Shown in pieces: positions 33,146-42,550 of a stretch of DNA of 42,818 bases. Made by a program: the position numbers and the translations under genes. The DNA lies in contig JAUNGE010000027.1 of the NCBI GenBank assembly GCA_030524675.1, forward strand, positions 1 to 42,818. Direction: 5' to 3'. The notes beneath the pieces were generated by a model. It did not search any database. It saw only the letters and a list, made by a program, of their open reading frames with translations, and was not told the DNA's origin. The stretch's first letter is position 1. The number at the start of each line of letters is the position of its first letter. The stretch is from a bacterium. GTDB taxonomy: Bacteria > Bacillota > Clostridia > Lachnospirales > Lachnospiraceae.

Positions 33146-35404
33146 CTATTTTCGATGTTCCTTTCGGAAGGCAGCCGGAGTCTCCCCCACATGATTTTTA
33201 AAGAACCGGATAAAATTCTGCACATTGTTATACTGCAGTTTTTCCGATATCTCACCCACAGAATACTCCGTAGTCAGAAGCATGTATTTCGCCTGTTTCA
33301 GCTTTTCCTCATTCGCAATATCCGTAAAAGTCACTCCTTTTTCCCTCTTCAGCACTTTACTCAGATAATTCGGATGATAATTCAGCTTGTCCGCACATTC
33401 ATTCAGCGAGAGATTGCCTTTGCTCGCCCAGATAAGTTCCATCATCTGCCTTACAATCTCCGGCTCATCCCCTTCCTTCATTTTCTCTGACAGTTTTTTG
33501 ATAATCGGCTGAATCATTTCCTTTTTCACCGATGCCACCAGTTTTTTCTTCTCATAAATCTGCGGCATCTGATTCAGCACATTGTAGCGCTCGCTCTCGA
33601 ACACATCCGAGAGAGGAAGCCCTGCCGCCACCGGCACAGTCAGCATCGCAGTCAGCAGTCTTGTCAGATAGAAGTTGCGCTCTATCCCCACAACCCCCTT
33701 CGCCTCCATACGCTCAATAATCAGCTCCAGCAGATGTGTTGCATCTTCTTCCTTGCAGCTCTCTATCGCCTGAATCAGCTCATTTTCCATAATCATGTCA
33801 TAGACATTTCCCTGACTGGCCGTCAGAGAATCGTCAAACAGCACCAGGGAGGAAACCTCCGCGTCCTCCTGATTCGATTTATGGTATAGCGCTTCCTTAC
33901 ATTCATTGTACGCCTGCATCACCGCTCCCAGCGTGCAGAACGTCCGGCTGATGCCGGCTGCTGTCGCTGTATTGAATCTGCCCCGAATATAATCCTTGAT
34001 TTCCTTGTACAGCACAGCTGTCTTTGTGTCAATCTCCGCCTCGCTCTCTGCACCAATCAGAAAAACCAGCTTGTCTTTGTAGGAAATCGGCGTAATAAAA
34101 ATTTGCTGGCGCAGATGCTGCGGAAAATCCGCGAGAATCCTGGCATACTGTTCCTTTCCTTCCTCCTCGCTTCTCTCGCCCTTACACAGGAGCGTCAACA
34201 TTCGATATACCTGACATGGAACAATCTCCAGCTTTTTCATCGTCTCTTCGATTCTATTTGGCGTCAGCTCATCCCGTATCAGGCTGGAAACCAGAATCTC
34301 CTTGAGCTGCATATTCTGGTCATCCACATACTTTTGCAGGCGGTACAACGGTTTGGCAAACGCAACTGTCATCAGGCGCACGGCAAGAAGCAGAAGCGCA
34401 AAACCAGCAATCACTGCAAAAGATGCAAAAACAAACACCGTTGCATCTCTTCTCACTTTTGTGGTATCATATCCCACTACATATGTTATGCCGTTCGTCT
34501 CATCCTGCTTCACTTTGGTCCGGTATTTCTCACTTCTCCAGTGTGGTTTATATGACTCGTCCTGCTGCCTCAGATATTCCTCGGTCATCTCGGCACTCGT
34601 TTCCAGCAATGCCGTTTTTTGAACTCCCCCTAGTATCGAAATTTCGTACCCGACGCTCTTATAATTTTCTGCCAAATTCTTCCACTGTCTCTCATCCAGC
34701 TGAATTGCCAAAAGCCACGCCAGATCACCATTCTCATTCATGTTTTTTATAATGAGCTGAAAACCGGAGCTATCCACCGAATTGCTCAGACGAATACTCC
34801 CATCCATGGGCGCAGACACATTGGGCCGGTTTACCCAATACACTGTGGACTCCACCCTGCTCTGTTCTTCTAAAAACGTCTCTGTCTGTTCCGTATTTTT
34901 CATATTTTCATACGGAAACATGCCATAATTGTTGAGAATCCATCTGTAATTCATATTAGTGAAATTGTAGCTTTTGATATAATGCCGGAAAAAATAGTTT
35001 CCCTCCAGAATTTTCTGCGCTTTCTTCAGATTGGTATATCTGGAGTATGGAATTTCTTCCTGACGCAAAAGCCAGCGGAATGACTCATCATTGACCGTCT
35101 CTATGTAGTACTCCTTAATAGCCGTCAAAATATTCTCGTATTCTCTGGAAGCTTCTACGCTATACGAATCCAGTATCAGCTCACTTTTTGTCGATTCTGA
35201 GCGTATGTAGAGATTACAGGAGACAAACCCCATGACAATCAGAGGAATCGTCACCAGTGTCATTACCTTCACAAACATCTGCTTCTCATAATTCAGGGAG
35301 TTCAGAATCTGTTTCACCCCACCGGCCCCAATCTTTTTAATCTTCAATCTCTTTTGTTGTACTCCTCTTCCTTCTTCCCCAAAAAACTTCATCATCCTCC
35401 ACAA
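33146..35404 (-). CDS. membrane sensor with AraC-type DNA-binding domain (YesS-like regulator)
   Basis: 752 residues as the longest frame. A membrane helix near 45-65 (MTLVTIPLIVMGFVSCNLYI), an extracellular sensing region to about 300, a second helix at about 315-345 (FASFAVIAGFALLLLAVRLM), then a linker and a C-terminal AraC/XylS domain with two HTH units (LSLNECADKLNYHPNYLSKVLKREKG split over the first, YSVGEISEKLQYNNVQNFIRFFKNHVGETPAAFR across the second). This is the architecture of Bacillus YesS-type activators of pectin genes. The start overlaps the GH2 gene by up to 68 bp; the true start may be a GTG or TTG inside that overlap. Confidence 0.88.
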   Translation of the reverse strand: MWRMMKFFGEEGRGVQQKRLKIKKIGAGGVKQILNSLNYEKQMFVKVMTLVTIPLIVMGFVSCNLYIRSESTKSELILDSYSVEASREYENILTAIKEYYIETVNDESFRWLLRQEEIPYSRYTNLKKAQKILEGNYFFRHYIKSYNFTNMNYRWILNNYGMFPYENMKNTEQTETFLEEQSRVESTVYWVNRPNVSAPMDGSIRLSNSVDSSGFQLIIKNMNENGDLAWLLAIQLDERQWKNLAENYKSVGYEISILGGVQKTALLETSAEMTEEYLRQQDESYKPHWRSEKYRTKVKQDETNGITYVVGYDTTKVRRDATVFVFASFAVIAGFALLLLAVRLMTVAFAKPLYRLQKYVDDQNMQLKEILVSSLIRDELTPNRIEETMKKLEIVPCQVYRMLTLLCKGERSEEEGKEQYARILADFPQHLRQQIFITPISYKDKLVFLIGAESEAEIDTKTAVLYKEIKDYIRGRFNTATAAGISRTFCTLGAVMQAYNECKEALYHKSNQEDAEVSSLVLFDDSLTASQGNVYDMIMENELIQAIESCKEEDATHLLELIIERMEAKGVVGIERNFYLTRLLTAMLTVPVAAGLPLSDVFESERYNVLNQMPQIYEKKKLVASVKKEMIQPIIKKLSEKMKEGDEPEIVRQMMELIWASKGNLSLNECADKLNYHPNYLSKVLKREKGVTFTDIANEEKLKQAKYMLLTTEYSVGEISEKLQYNNVQNFIRFFKNHVGETPAAFRKEHRK

Positions 35405-38400
35405 TCACACCCTTGCAAATCACAGACAGCGCTGCCGCCTGAACTATCGCTTTTTCCTTTTGATACTCTGGATACCATCCCCATGGCTCGCCATTCCAGG
35501 AAGGTTTGCGCTGCACTCCATAGCCAGAGAATACAGCCACCCGCACAGCATCCGTCTCATATTCCACATCAAACATTACTTTCTGGAGAGAAAAACCATT
35601 CTTTAACTCTCCGCTCCAAACCGTATTCCATACATCCGGATTCTCCTGCTGCCGAATCTGAATCAGGCAGTCTTTGATTCCGCCCTCATGCATCCTGTCC
35701 TTCTGGTCCTGCAGATAGAAAATCCCCTCCACGCACTGCCTCTTCGGCAGATACATAGTTATCACAATCGGATACGTTTCGGCCTCCACACGGACAGAAC
35801 GGTTTGGATTGGCATCCAAAAGTGCATTTTTATCCATTACAGACAGTTTTTCTGACATGGACAGTTTTTCTAATCCAGACAGCTTTGGTGATACAGACAG
35901 CTTTTCCAATTCTGGCGCACAGAATGGCACATTCAAAGCACAATATTCATATTTTATGCCACTGTTTTCCACATTTTTTACAGAAAACAGCTGTTTTTCC
36001 ACATCATCCGCACAGATTTCCACAGACGGACAGAATCTGTCCGACGCCGCATAGGAAAGAAGCGCATCTTTCAGACTGCTTGCCGCCGGTCTCTCCTCGA
36101 ACGTTCCTTCCAGGCACGCAGACACCAAAAGCAGGTTTCCATTTTCCACCTTGGCCTCCATCGCCAGCGCCAGCGGAAAATTACGGTTCCACTCGTCAAT
36201 CACTGTGACAATCGGCTTCCATCCTTCTTTCATGAAATCCGTTCGAAATCCTCTCGCCTGCTCCAAAATATCCTCCCAGAGCCATCCGCCGTACTCCTCC
36301 GTCGGAAATCCCGCAAGGGCCGGATGCTCTTTTTCCACAGCAATTCCCACATTTCTCTGCCATCCTGGCCCCATCTGTGCATTCCAGAACACAGGTCGCA
36401 TAGTGACAGCCGGACAATCATAATCCAACGCGGACAGATACGGAGAAAATACGACATTTTTTCCATCCTTCAGAGCCGCTTTCGCCTTACTCCACTCTCT
36501 GGTATAGATAACAGAAGCAGGGGTCTGTATCTGATGCAGCGCTTCTTTTGCAAACACATACAAATCCCAATGGTTTGCCGTGTCCTTCTCTGCTTCATGC
36601 AGACAGCCGGCCGGAGCCATGCATACGGACAAAACCAGTTTCTTGTGTGTCCGAATCTTGGAAAAATCGAGCATAATGTCTCCAATTTTTATATTTTTTC
36701 CTACGGGAATTTCTCCTAAGAACCATGTTCCACTGCCAAGAACCCGTTCTCCATCCAAAAGCTTCCAGATAATCTCTCTGTCCTTCAACGCCTCTCTTCC
36801 AAAATGACACACTTCGACTGGAACCGTCACATGGTCTGTATTTTTATAAACATAGGAAGGAACTCTCGCCAGCAGAACGGTTTCCTGACAGAATTCCCGA
36901 AACTCCTCCGGCGTGACATAGCCCTTGCTCTCCCAGAACGGGTCCAGAATTCCCACGAGCGCTGTTCCCTGCCCCAGATAATCGTGCAAATCGAGCATTT
37001 CAAACCCGTACATATGCGGCGTTCTAAAGTTTGCCTCTAGGTCTTCTTTGTACATCATCACCTGATTCTTTCCGGAACAGTACACGAACTCTTTGTTTCT
37101 CCACAAAACGCCGTGCGCTCTGGCATTTTCACGAAATACGCGGTAATTTCCTGGCTGCAGATAGCCTGAGAACTTTTGCTCCACAGAAAAATCCGGATAC
37201 GCACACCACTGCCCCATCTCATGACAGATGACAGGCAGCTTTGCGCCTTCCAGAGAAGGCAGATAATCTTTTCCCTTCCATCCCTCAAAATTTCGGATAT
37301 TTCCGCCCAAAAACGGCCCATATGCCGAGCGGTGAAAATACAGATACTCTGTCTCATCCTGCATGACGTCTTTTGGCGCTTTGTCATAAAACCATCCTGA
37401 CTGTGCCGTATACACTCTCCGGTTTTCATATCCCAATTCCTTATCGAACGCTCTGGTCTCTTTCACCCACCGCTTCAGAGGTGCATACCAGTCCCCGCCA
37501 GGCTCATTGGTCGGAGAAAACAATACAAACGACGGATGATGCCCAAATGTGCGCAGTATCTTCTCTGTCTCTCTTCTCAGCACGGAAAGCATCTCAATCC
37601 CATCCTGGAACACATTCCACATGCCGCACTCTACCTGAAGATAGACTCCAGCCTTGTCTGCAGCAACAAAAGCTGCCTCCGGCGGACAGTACGAATGGCA
37701 CCGGATAAAGTTCAACCCCCACTCCTTGACCGTTGCCATCAACTTTTCCCACCAGGACGGGTCCGAAGTCGGATATCCAGTCAGAGGATATTCCCCTCCA
37801 AAATGTGTTCCGCGAAAATATTCCATATGTCCATCCACAAAAAATTTGCCTTCCTTCACTTCCACATAGCGCGGATGTGCCTTGGCATACTTCTGTTTCT
37901 GCTTTTGACGTTCCTGCAGTTCTGTCTCTGACAGCAAAAGAATCTCTCCTGCCATGCCATTCCAGGTAGTTCCGAGTGCGTCCGAAAATCCATGACCGTC
38001 CGGACGGTATGGATACTGGATACGGTTATCAATGCAGACTGTGAGGGTATGGCTGCCAGCTTTGATTTTTCCAAGCCCAATTTCATGAGGCGCACACAGG
38101 GAACAATCGCCGCCTTTGTACACGCCGTCCAACCAGACAGAAGACTGCCATTTTGTCATCTCAATGAACAAAAATATCTCTTCTTCTGAGTCTTCCACCA
38201 TCTCTATCTCACGCTCATACCAGGCTCTGCCGACGTAGTGTCTCGGCGGCTGGGCCAAAAACGGCACCTGGCATCCCTCTTCCTGTGCATACTGATATTC
38301 TTCCCTCTGGTACCACAGAGCATCATGCAGGCCGCTGACCCATGGAGTTTCCTTAGAAATCGCATCGCCGTATCCCTGTCCCTGCAAAATTCCAGGAAGC

Positions 38401-38576
38401 ACAATCGTACCATTCTTTGCGCCTTCTGGTCTGCACTTGGGGGTCTGACATTCCTCGTTCGTTCCTCCTGTAAAGACGTTTTTCGTACAAAGCTTCTCTA
38501 TCTCACTGACAGTTTCTGCTCTCTCTGCGGCCGGTTCCAGCCAAAGGTTCCATACACCTGCTAAACACTTGGACAT
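35337..38576 (-). CDS. glycoside hydrolase family 2-like enzyme
   Basis: 1079 residues, no signal peptide, so intracellular. N-terminal sugar-binding sandwich (about 50-215), then a TIM barrel with the GH2 acid/base in FSPTNEPGGDW (Glu358) and the likely nucleophile in VICHEMGQW (Glu453). The C-terminal third is beta-rich and unlike classical LacZ. A Ser/Leu/Lys-rich segment at about 888-912 comes from an 18-bp repeat. The specificity is not clear: beta-galactosidase on pectic side chains is plausible from the locus. GGAGG is ten bases before ATG 38576, and the gene overlaps the DUF1961 gene by 16 bp, so translation is coupled. Confidence 0.85.
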   Translation of the reverse strand: MSKCLAGVWNLWLEPAAERAETVSEIEKLCTKNVFTGGTNEECQTPKCRPEGAKNGTIVLPGILQGQGYGDAISKETPWVSGLHDALWYQREEYQYAQEEGCQVPFLAQPPRHYVGRAWYEREIEMVEDSEEEIFLFIEMTKWQSSVWLDGVYKGGDCSLCAPHEIGLGKIKAGSHTLTVCIDNRIQYPYRPDGHGFSDALGTTWNGMAGEILLLSETELQERQKQKQKYAKAHPRYVEVKEGKFFVDGHMEYFRGTHFGGEYPLTGYPTSDPSWWEKLMATVKEWGLNFIRCHSYCPPEAAFVAADKAGVYLQVECGMWNVFQDGIEMLSVLRRETEKILRTFGHHPSFVLFSPTNEPGGDWYAPLKRWVKETRAFDKELGYENRRVYTAQSGWFYDKAPKDVMQDETEYLYFHRSAYGPFLGGNIRNFEGWKGKDYLPSLEGAKLPVICHEMGQWCAYPDFSVEQKFSGYLQPGNYRVFRENARAHGVLWRNKEFVYCSGKNQVMMYKEDLEANFRTPHMYGFEMLDLHDYLGQGTALVGILDPFWESKGYVTPEEFREFCQETVLLARVPSYVYKNTDHVTVPVEVCHFGREALKDREIIWKLLDGERVLGSGTWFLGEIPVGKNIKIGDIMLDFSKIRTHKKLVLSVCMAPAGCLHEAEKDTANHWDLYVFAKEALHQIQTPASVIYTREWSKAKAALKDGKNVVFSPYLSALDYDCPAVTMRPVFWNAQMGPGWQRNVGIAVEKEHPALAGFPTEEYGGWLWEDILEQARGFRTDFMKEGWKPIVTVIDEWNRNFPLALAMEAKVENGNLLLVSACLEGTFEERPAASSLKDALLSYAASDRFCPSVEICADDVEKQLFSVKNVENSGIKYEYCALNVPFCAPELEKLSVSPKLSGLEKLSMSEKLSVMDKNALLDANPNRSVRVEAETYPIVITMYLPKRQCVEGIFYLQDQKDRMHEGGIKDCLIQIRQQENPDVWNTVWSGELKNGFSLQKVMFDVEYETDAVRVAVFSGYGVQRKPSWNGEPWGWYPEYQKEKAIVQAAALSVICKGVIVEDDEVFWGRRKRSTTKEIED
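35842..35913. repeat. 18-bp in-frame tandem repeat (x4) in the GH2 gene
   Basis: Four units of 18 bp, each starting GACAG followed by TTTTTCT or a close variant, with a weaker fifth unit to the left. It encodes LEKLSVSPKLSGLEKLSMSE-type hexapeptides on the minus strand. The period is a multiple of three, so copy number can change without breaking the frame. Confidence 0.85.
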
Positions 38577-39256
38577 ATCTCATATACCTCCAGATTTCTG
38601 TATTTTGCTGTCAGCGGAGCTAACTGACGAAAACCAATTTTTCCGCCTCCCAGGCATGCTCCAAAGGTCACTCCATCGTCGGTGTATGCAAACACACACA
38701 GACCATTGACAGAAAACGTGATATGATTTTGATATTTTCTGACTGTAATCTTATAGAATCCATCCGCATCCTCCGCAGAAGGCAATGGGTCTGCTCCCTG
38801 TGCCACCAGATGGAATCCGCAGCTTTTTCTCAGGTTACAGGTATGGAACGCTCTCTCATCTGGTTCCTTTCTTCTGAAATATGACACATGAAATGCATTG
38901 ATATCCCCACTGTGATACTGTGGATACTCTCCTGTACGCTTTGCCAGAGACGGGTCAAACAAATCTTTTCCGTTCTTTCCATCTGCTGAGAAAAACATAA
39001 TACACAGGCCATGATCCGTCACCGGACAAAATTCCCACTCAATTTTGATGTTTTCCGGAAAATTCTTCGGACACCAGAGCACATAGTTGGCCTTCTGCCC
39101 TAACTCATTGGCCAGTGCATTCTTCATGCACATACAGCCATCATCAAAACGGATATCCGCCTGTCCTTCCAGAACGAAATCCTGAATATCCTCGGGCTTT
39201 TCCAGAGGATTTCTGTAAATCAGTATTTCTCTCACCTTTTCCTTATTCTCCCTCAT
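38561..39256 (-). CDS. DUF1961 family protein (YesU-like)
   Basis: 231 residues. DUF1961 members such as Bacillus subtilis YesU are beta-jellyroll proteins with a concanavalin-like fold in rhamnogalacturonan clusters. Matching segments: WEFCPVTDHGLCIMFFSADG, YHSGDINAFHVSYFRRK, HTCNLRKSCGFHLVAQGADPL, VRKYQNHITFSVNGLCVFAYTDDG shared in part. No signal peptide is seen. AAGGA is eight bases before ATG 39256. First gene of the DUF1961-GH2-regulator unit. Its catalytic role is not established. Confidence 0.85.
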   Translation of the reverse strand: MRENKEKVREILIYRNPLEKPEDIQDFVLEGQADIRFDDGCMCMKNALANELGQKANYVLWCPKNFPENIKIEWEFCPVTDHGLCIMFFSADGKNGKDLFDPSLAKRTGEYPQYHSGDINAFHVSYFRRKEPDERAFHTCNLRKSCGFHLVAQGADPLPSAEDADGFYKITVRKYQNHITFSVNGLCVFAYTDDGVTFGACLGGGKIGFRQLAPLTAKYRNLEVYEICPSV

Positions 39257-39338
39257 GTTCTCTTTCCTTCATCCCTCTCTTTTTTCCCTCATTTTTCTCT
39301 TTTTCTGGCATTCCTTTTCTATCGGCAAAACCTACATT

Positions 39339-39347
39339 ATTATAGCA
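39339..39347 (-). promoter_or_regulatory. extended -10 of the DUF1961-GH2-regulator operon
   Basis: Minus strand TGCTATAAT: perfect TATAAT at 39339-39344 with TG before it. No good -35 is present, which fits a promoter that needs an activator. About 83 bp before the ATG. Confidence 0.6.
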
Positions 39348-39416
39348 TCCTTTTTCTATTTTCACCATAATAAATGTCTATGATACAAAATAATGTTGTT
39401 TCTCTATACCCATATC

Positions 39417-40148
39417 CTATATTGCGAAGCAAATCATCAGCACCAAATACATAACCGGCTGATGAAGCATGTAAATGAGCAGAGAATGCCGTCCCAGCCA
39501 TTCCATCCACAGAACCCGCTTTCCCTGCAGACGGCTTATCTTTCCGCTCTCATTTCCTATGCGATACAGAAAATATCCCGCTGCAAACAGGAAAATCCAA
39601 GGAAGCAGAGAAAAATAATCTGTGGAATAAAAACCCGCCGCCGGAAATCCCAGATAAGCAGTTCCCAAAGTCCGATACCATTCCTGCGGCAGCCTGCAAA
39701 TATACATTCTCTCAAATCCCAGATATCCTTCATTGACGTTCCGAAAGACCAAAAACAGTCCGAAAGCCGCCAAGAGTCCAACTCCCGCAGGTACTTTTTT
39801 CAACAATTTCTCGGCCGGAATCATGAGCAGCATACAAGACCCCAGGCAGGTCAGGACACCAAATAAAACCCTCTCATCCGGCATAAACAGAAGCGTCACT
39901 GCTGTAATGCAGAGTCCTCCCCCAAACACTTCCAGCCCCCTTCTCCATTTTCTGTGGCCCATCGACCAGCAGAAACCGGACAGCAGAATAAAAATCCAGC
40001 AAATGCTCTGCTGCCATATGTAAGCCGCCTCACTCCTATACCACTGCCAATCTGCTCCAAACAGATAGACCATATCCCACGAAAAATGATATGCTATCAT
40101 GCTGATTAAATTCAGGGCACGCAGGTTATCTAATGTATGGTATCTCAT
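39417..40148 (-). CDS. DUF1624 membrane protein (heparan-alpha-glucosaminide N-acetyltransferase-like)
   Basis: 243 residues with about seven membrane helices. It opens RYHTLDNLRALNLISMIAYH and has HFSWDMVYLFG, CWIFILLSGFCWSMG and GRHSLLIYMLHQP, typical of DUF1624 acyltransferase-like proteins. It may acetylate a cell-surface glycan, but this is unproven. I choose ATG 40148, nine bases from AGAGGA; an ATG at 40154 sits too close. Transcribed away from the ABC exporter gene on the same strand, 57 bp downstream of its stop. Confidence 0.85.
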   Translation of the reverse strand: MRYHTLDNLRALNLISMIAYHFSWDMVYLFGADWQWYRSEAAYIWQQSICWIFILLSGFCWSMGHRKWRRGLEVFGGGLCITAVTLLFMPDERVLFGVLTCLGSCMLLMIPAEKLLKKVPAGVGLLAAFGLFLVFRNVNEGYLGFERMYICRLPQEWYRTLGTAYLGFPAAGFYSTDYFSLLPWIFLFAAGYFLYRIGNESGKISRLQGKRVLWMEWLGRHSLLIYMLHQPVMYLVLMICFAI

Positions 40149-40205
40149 AATCATGTTCCTCTTCTCTCATGCTGCTTCTTTTTTGCATACGTCCTAAGCT
40201 ATATT

Positions 40206-41900
40206 TCATGCGCTGTGATGATACATGGCACTGAATCCGGCATTTCTCTCTATCAATTCTTTGAAGGTTCCTTTCTCTTTTAATTCACCCTGTTCCAGAT
40301 AGCAGACCGTATCAAATTTTTCCATATAACTTCCCAAAATATCATGTGTAATAATAATCATCGAGCAGTCAATATCCAGCAAATTCTCCATAATCTCATG
40401 TGTTGTTTTAACATCCAAACTCGATGTCGCCTCATCCACAATCAAAAAGTCACAATGACGCAGAATTGCTCTCGCAATCGCAATTCTCTGTGCCTGACCT
40501 CCAGAAAGATTTCTTCCTCCTTCCGCGAGAACCGTATTCCACCCTTCCGGCTGTTTCTGCATAAATTCCGACAGTCCTGCCAGACAAATGGCCTTTTCCA
40601 CCTCTTTTGCGTCATACTTCTGATACAGACAGATATTGTTATAGATACTGTCAGAAAATAAATATGGAGTCTGCGGAATCATCATCACTCTCTGATAATA
40701 ATGATCCCGCTTAATCCTTCTCACCTCGCACCCGTCCACTTGCACATTGCCACTATACGAATCAAAATATTTACAGAGTATCTTCGCAATTGTCGATTTT
40801 CCGCTTCCGCTGCCTCCGACGAGCGCCGTCTTTTCATTCTTATGAAATACCATATTGATGTCTTTTAAAGCTGGCGCCTGCGCCTGCGGATACGTAAATG
40901 TCAAATGCTGAATGGAAATACTATCTGCACAGTCAATTTCCCTATCTTCCACGGTTTCTTCTTCCCGATTCATGATATCTTCCAGTTTTTCTTTAATTCT
41001 TCTCGAAGCTTTCAACTTTGCATAGGCATCGGAAACCATTCTGCCAGGAGAGATAACAAAATTTGACAGCGTGTGAGCAGTAACCAGATATCCCATCGTC
41101 AACTTTCCATCGTACACCAGAAGAACACCAAACAGAAGCGTCATAATATTAGGAATCCAAGAGATAAGCGAGGACACCACCATTGAAATATTTAACATGC
41201 GCTGCGTTCGATACTCTCCTTCCTGCACTGCAGATGCTTCCTTTTTATGATTTTCTGTAAAATATGGAAGTGCGCCCGAAACCAACAGCACTTCAAACCC
41301 TTTTAACAATTCACTTACCTTTGCTGTATATTCCGCAATGATTCGAGAATACTGTTCCCTCAGTTTTCCCATCTTGCGCGCCATGATTTTAGGCACAATC
41401 AGCGGTGCCGAGCCCAAAATCAGCGAAACCACAAACAACACCGGAGAGATAGAAGCTATCATCCCTAGTGCAACCAGCATCATGCTTCCCCACATGAGAA
41501 TATTGAAAATACTCATATAGTACTCATCATAGATAACTCTCATATCATTGGTAAGACAGGAAAGAATATCACCACTGTTTTCCGACAGGCAGGTTTTCAT
41601 GCTCTTCTCCGTCTGTTTGAGTATAATCTGATTTCGAACCTGCTCACAGTTCTTACAGGCTATCTTTGTGAATGACATTCTGCTGAACCATTCCAGAATA
41701 TGACTCAGCAAAACAATCCCGATACCTTTACCCAAAAACAACATTGCTGCTTCTTTATCCGGCGCATCAATCAGCCACTGCATAATATACGATTTCAACG
41801 GCGCTACCACCGCAAGCAAAATCGTAAAGACCAAAAACAGCAGAAACATCTGCTTTTTTTCCAACATGTAGCCCAGCAAAGTATACTTTTTCTTTTTCAT
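40206..41900 (-). CDS. ABC exporter, fused permease and ATPase
   Basis: 564 residues. Six-helix type IV exporter domain (about 20-310) followed by an ATPase with Walker A VGGSGSGKST, signature LSGGQAQR and Walker B FLIVDEATSSLD. Works as a homodimer or half-transporter; substrate unknown (drug, lipid or peptide). I choose ATG 41900 (MKKKKYTLLGYMLEKK), six bases after GGAGG; a GTG six codons earlier lacks a site and overlaps a short upstream frame. No partner half-transporter is adjacent. Confidence 0.92.
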   Translation of the reverse strand: MKKKKYTLLGYMLEKKQMFLLFLVFTILLAVVAPLKSYIMQWLIDAPDKEAAMLFLGKGIGIVLLSHILEWFSRMSFTKIACKNCEQVRNQIILKQTEKSMKTCLSENSGDILSCLTNDMRVIYDEYYMSIFNILMWGSMMLVALGMIASISPVLFVVSLILGSAPLIVPKIMARKMGKLREQYSRIIAEYTAKVSELLKGFEVLLVSGALPYFTENHKKEASAVQEGEYRTQRMLNISMVVSSLISWIPNIMTLLFGVLLVYDGKLTMGYLVTAHTLSNFVISPGRMVSDAYAKLKASRRIKEKLEDIMNREEETVEDREIDCADSISIQHLTFTYPQAQAPALKDINMVFHKNEKTALVGGSGSGKSTIAKILCKYFDSYSGNVQVDGCEVRRIKRDHYYQRVMMIPQTPYLFSDSIYNNICLYQKYDAKEVEKAICLAGLSEFMQKQPEGWNTVLAEGGRNLSGGQAQRIAIARAILRHCDFLIVDEATSSLDVKTTHEIMENLLDIDCSMIIITHDILGSYMEKFDTVCYLEQGELKEKGTFKELIERNAGFSAMYHHSA

Positions 41901-42046
41901 ATATCCCCTCCGTGTCACCGACCCTCTTCCAACTCAGTTGTTTTCATCCTGTTGTTCTTGTCGATCCTATTGATTTTGTTACTCTTTTTAATTTTGGTGT
42001 TCTTGTCCAGCAAAGACATATACGTATACAGAAACAATATGGCTCC

Positions 42047-42075
42047 ATTATATTTGTTTTTTATATAAAAAACAA
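42047..42075 (-). promoter_or_regulatory. promoter of the ABC exporter gene
   Basis: Minus strand TTGTTT (42070-42075), 17-bp spacer, perfect TATAAT (42047-42052). The leader is about 140 nt and A-rich; it holds a 34-codon frame (41915-42019) whose TGA lies next to the exporter start but which has no ribosome site. Confidence 0.7.
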
Positions 42076-42113
42076 GGCAAAACCCTGAAACCCTTGTAAA
42101 ATACGATTTTTCG

Positions 42114-42147
42114 CACAAAAAAAAGAACCACATTTCTGTGATTCTTT
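42114..42147 (-). terminator. terminator of the rRNA-tRNA operon
   Basis: An 11-bp stem (42122-42132 with 42137-42147) and a 4-base loop (TTTC; GAAA on the transcript), followed on the minus strand by eight or more T. Directly behind tRNA-Cys. Confidence 0.92.
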
Positions 42148-42151
42148 GAAG

Positions 42152-42222
42152 AGGCGACGACCGGATTTGAACCGGTGATAAGGGTGTTGCAGACCCGCGC
42201 CTTACCACTTGGCTACGTCGCC
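42152..42222 (-). tRNA. tRNA-Cys (GCA)
   Basis: 71 nt, full cloverleaf on the minus strand: acceptor GGCGACG/CGTCGCC, T-arm ACCGG/CCGGT with loop TTCAAAT, anticodon loop CTGCAAC giving GCA. The discriminator is U, as expected for Cys. The lowest anticodon-stem pair is a mismatch. CCA is not encoded. Confidence 0.96.
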
Positions 42223-42250
42223 ATATTGTATTGCCTTTATTTTTTATAAA

Positions 42251-42322
42251 TGACTCCGACGGGAATTGAACCCGTGTTACCGCCGTGAAAGGGCGATGTC
42301 TTAACCGCTTGACCACGGAGCC
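42251..42322 (-). tRNA. tRNA-Glu (TTC)
   Basis: 72 nt. Acceptor GGCTCCG with CGGAGTC, T-loop TTCAATT, anticodon loop CTTTCAC giving TTC. CCA is not encoded. It lies 28 bp upstream of tRNA-Cys in the transcript. Confidence 0.96.
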
Positions 42323-42385
42323 TTCTGCTCTTACGCCATACCCTCTCGCTTCTTCCACGATTCCCTTTTCCTAGATATGACAAAA

Positions 42386-42458
42386 CTCCCCGAGTAGGAC
42401 TCGAACCTACGACAACTCGGTTAACAGCCGAGCGCTCTACCGACTGAGCTATCGAGGA
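42386..42458 (-). tRNA. tRNA-Asn (GTT)
   Basis: 73 nt. Acceptor TCCTCGA with TCGGGGA (one G-T), D-arm GCTCAGTCGGTAGAGC, anticodon GTT in CTGTTAA, T-loop TTCGAGT. CCA is not encoded. First tRNA after the 23S gene. Confidence 0.97.
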
Positions 42459-42550
42459 TTATCAGGTATCTTTCCATACCCTCAAAACCGCACATTGAAT
42501 TTCATCCGATTCCTTCTTCTTCCTTCTCCAACACCTAACCAAAACCTTCT

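Noticed and set aside
32980-33255. Lys-rich minus-strand frame across the regulator 3' end
   Set aside because: Out of frame with the regulator and built from the low-complexity tract.
41915-42358. 147-codon frame across the tRNA genes
   Set aside because: It reads through tRNA-Cys, part of tRNA-Glu and their terminator, so it is not a real gene.
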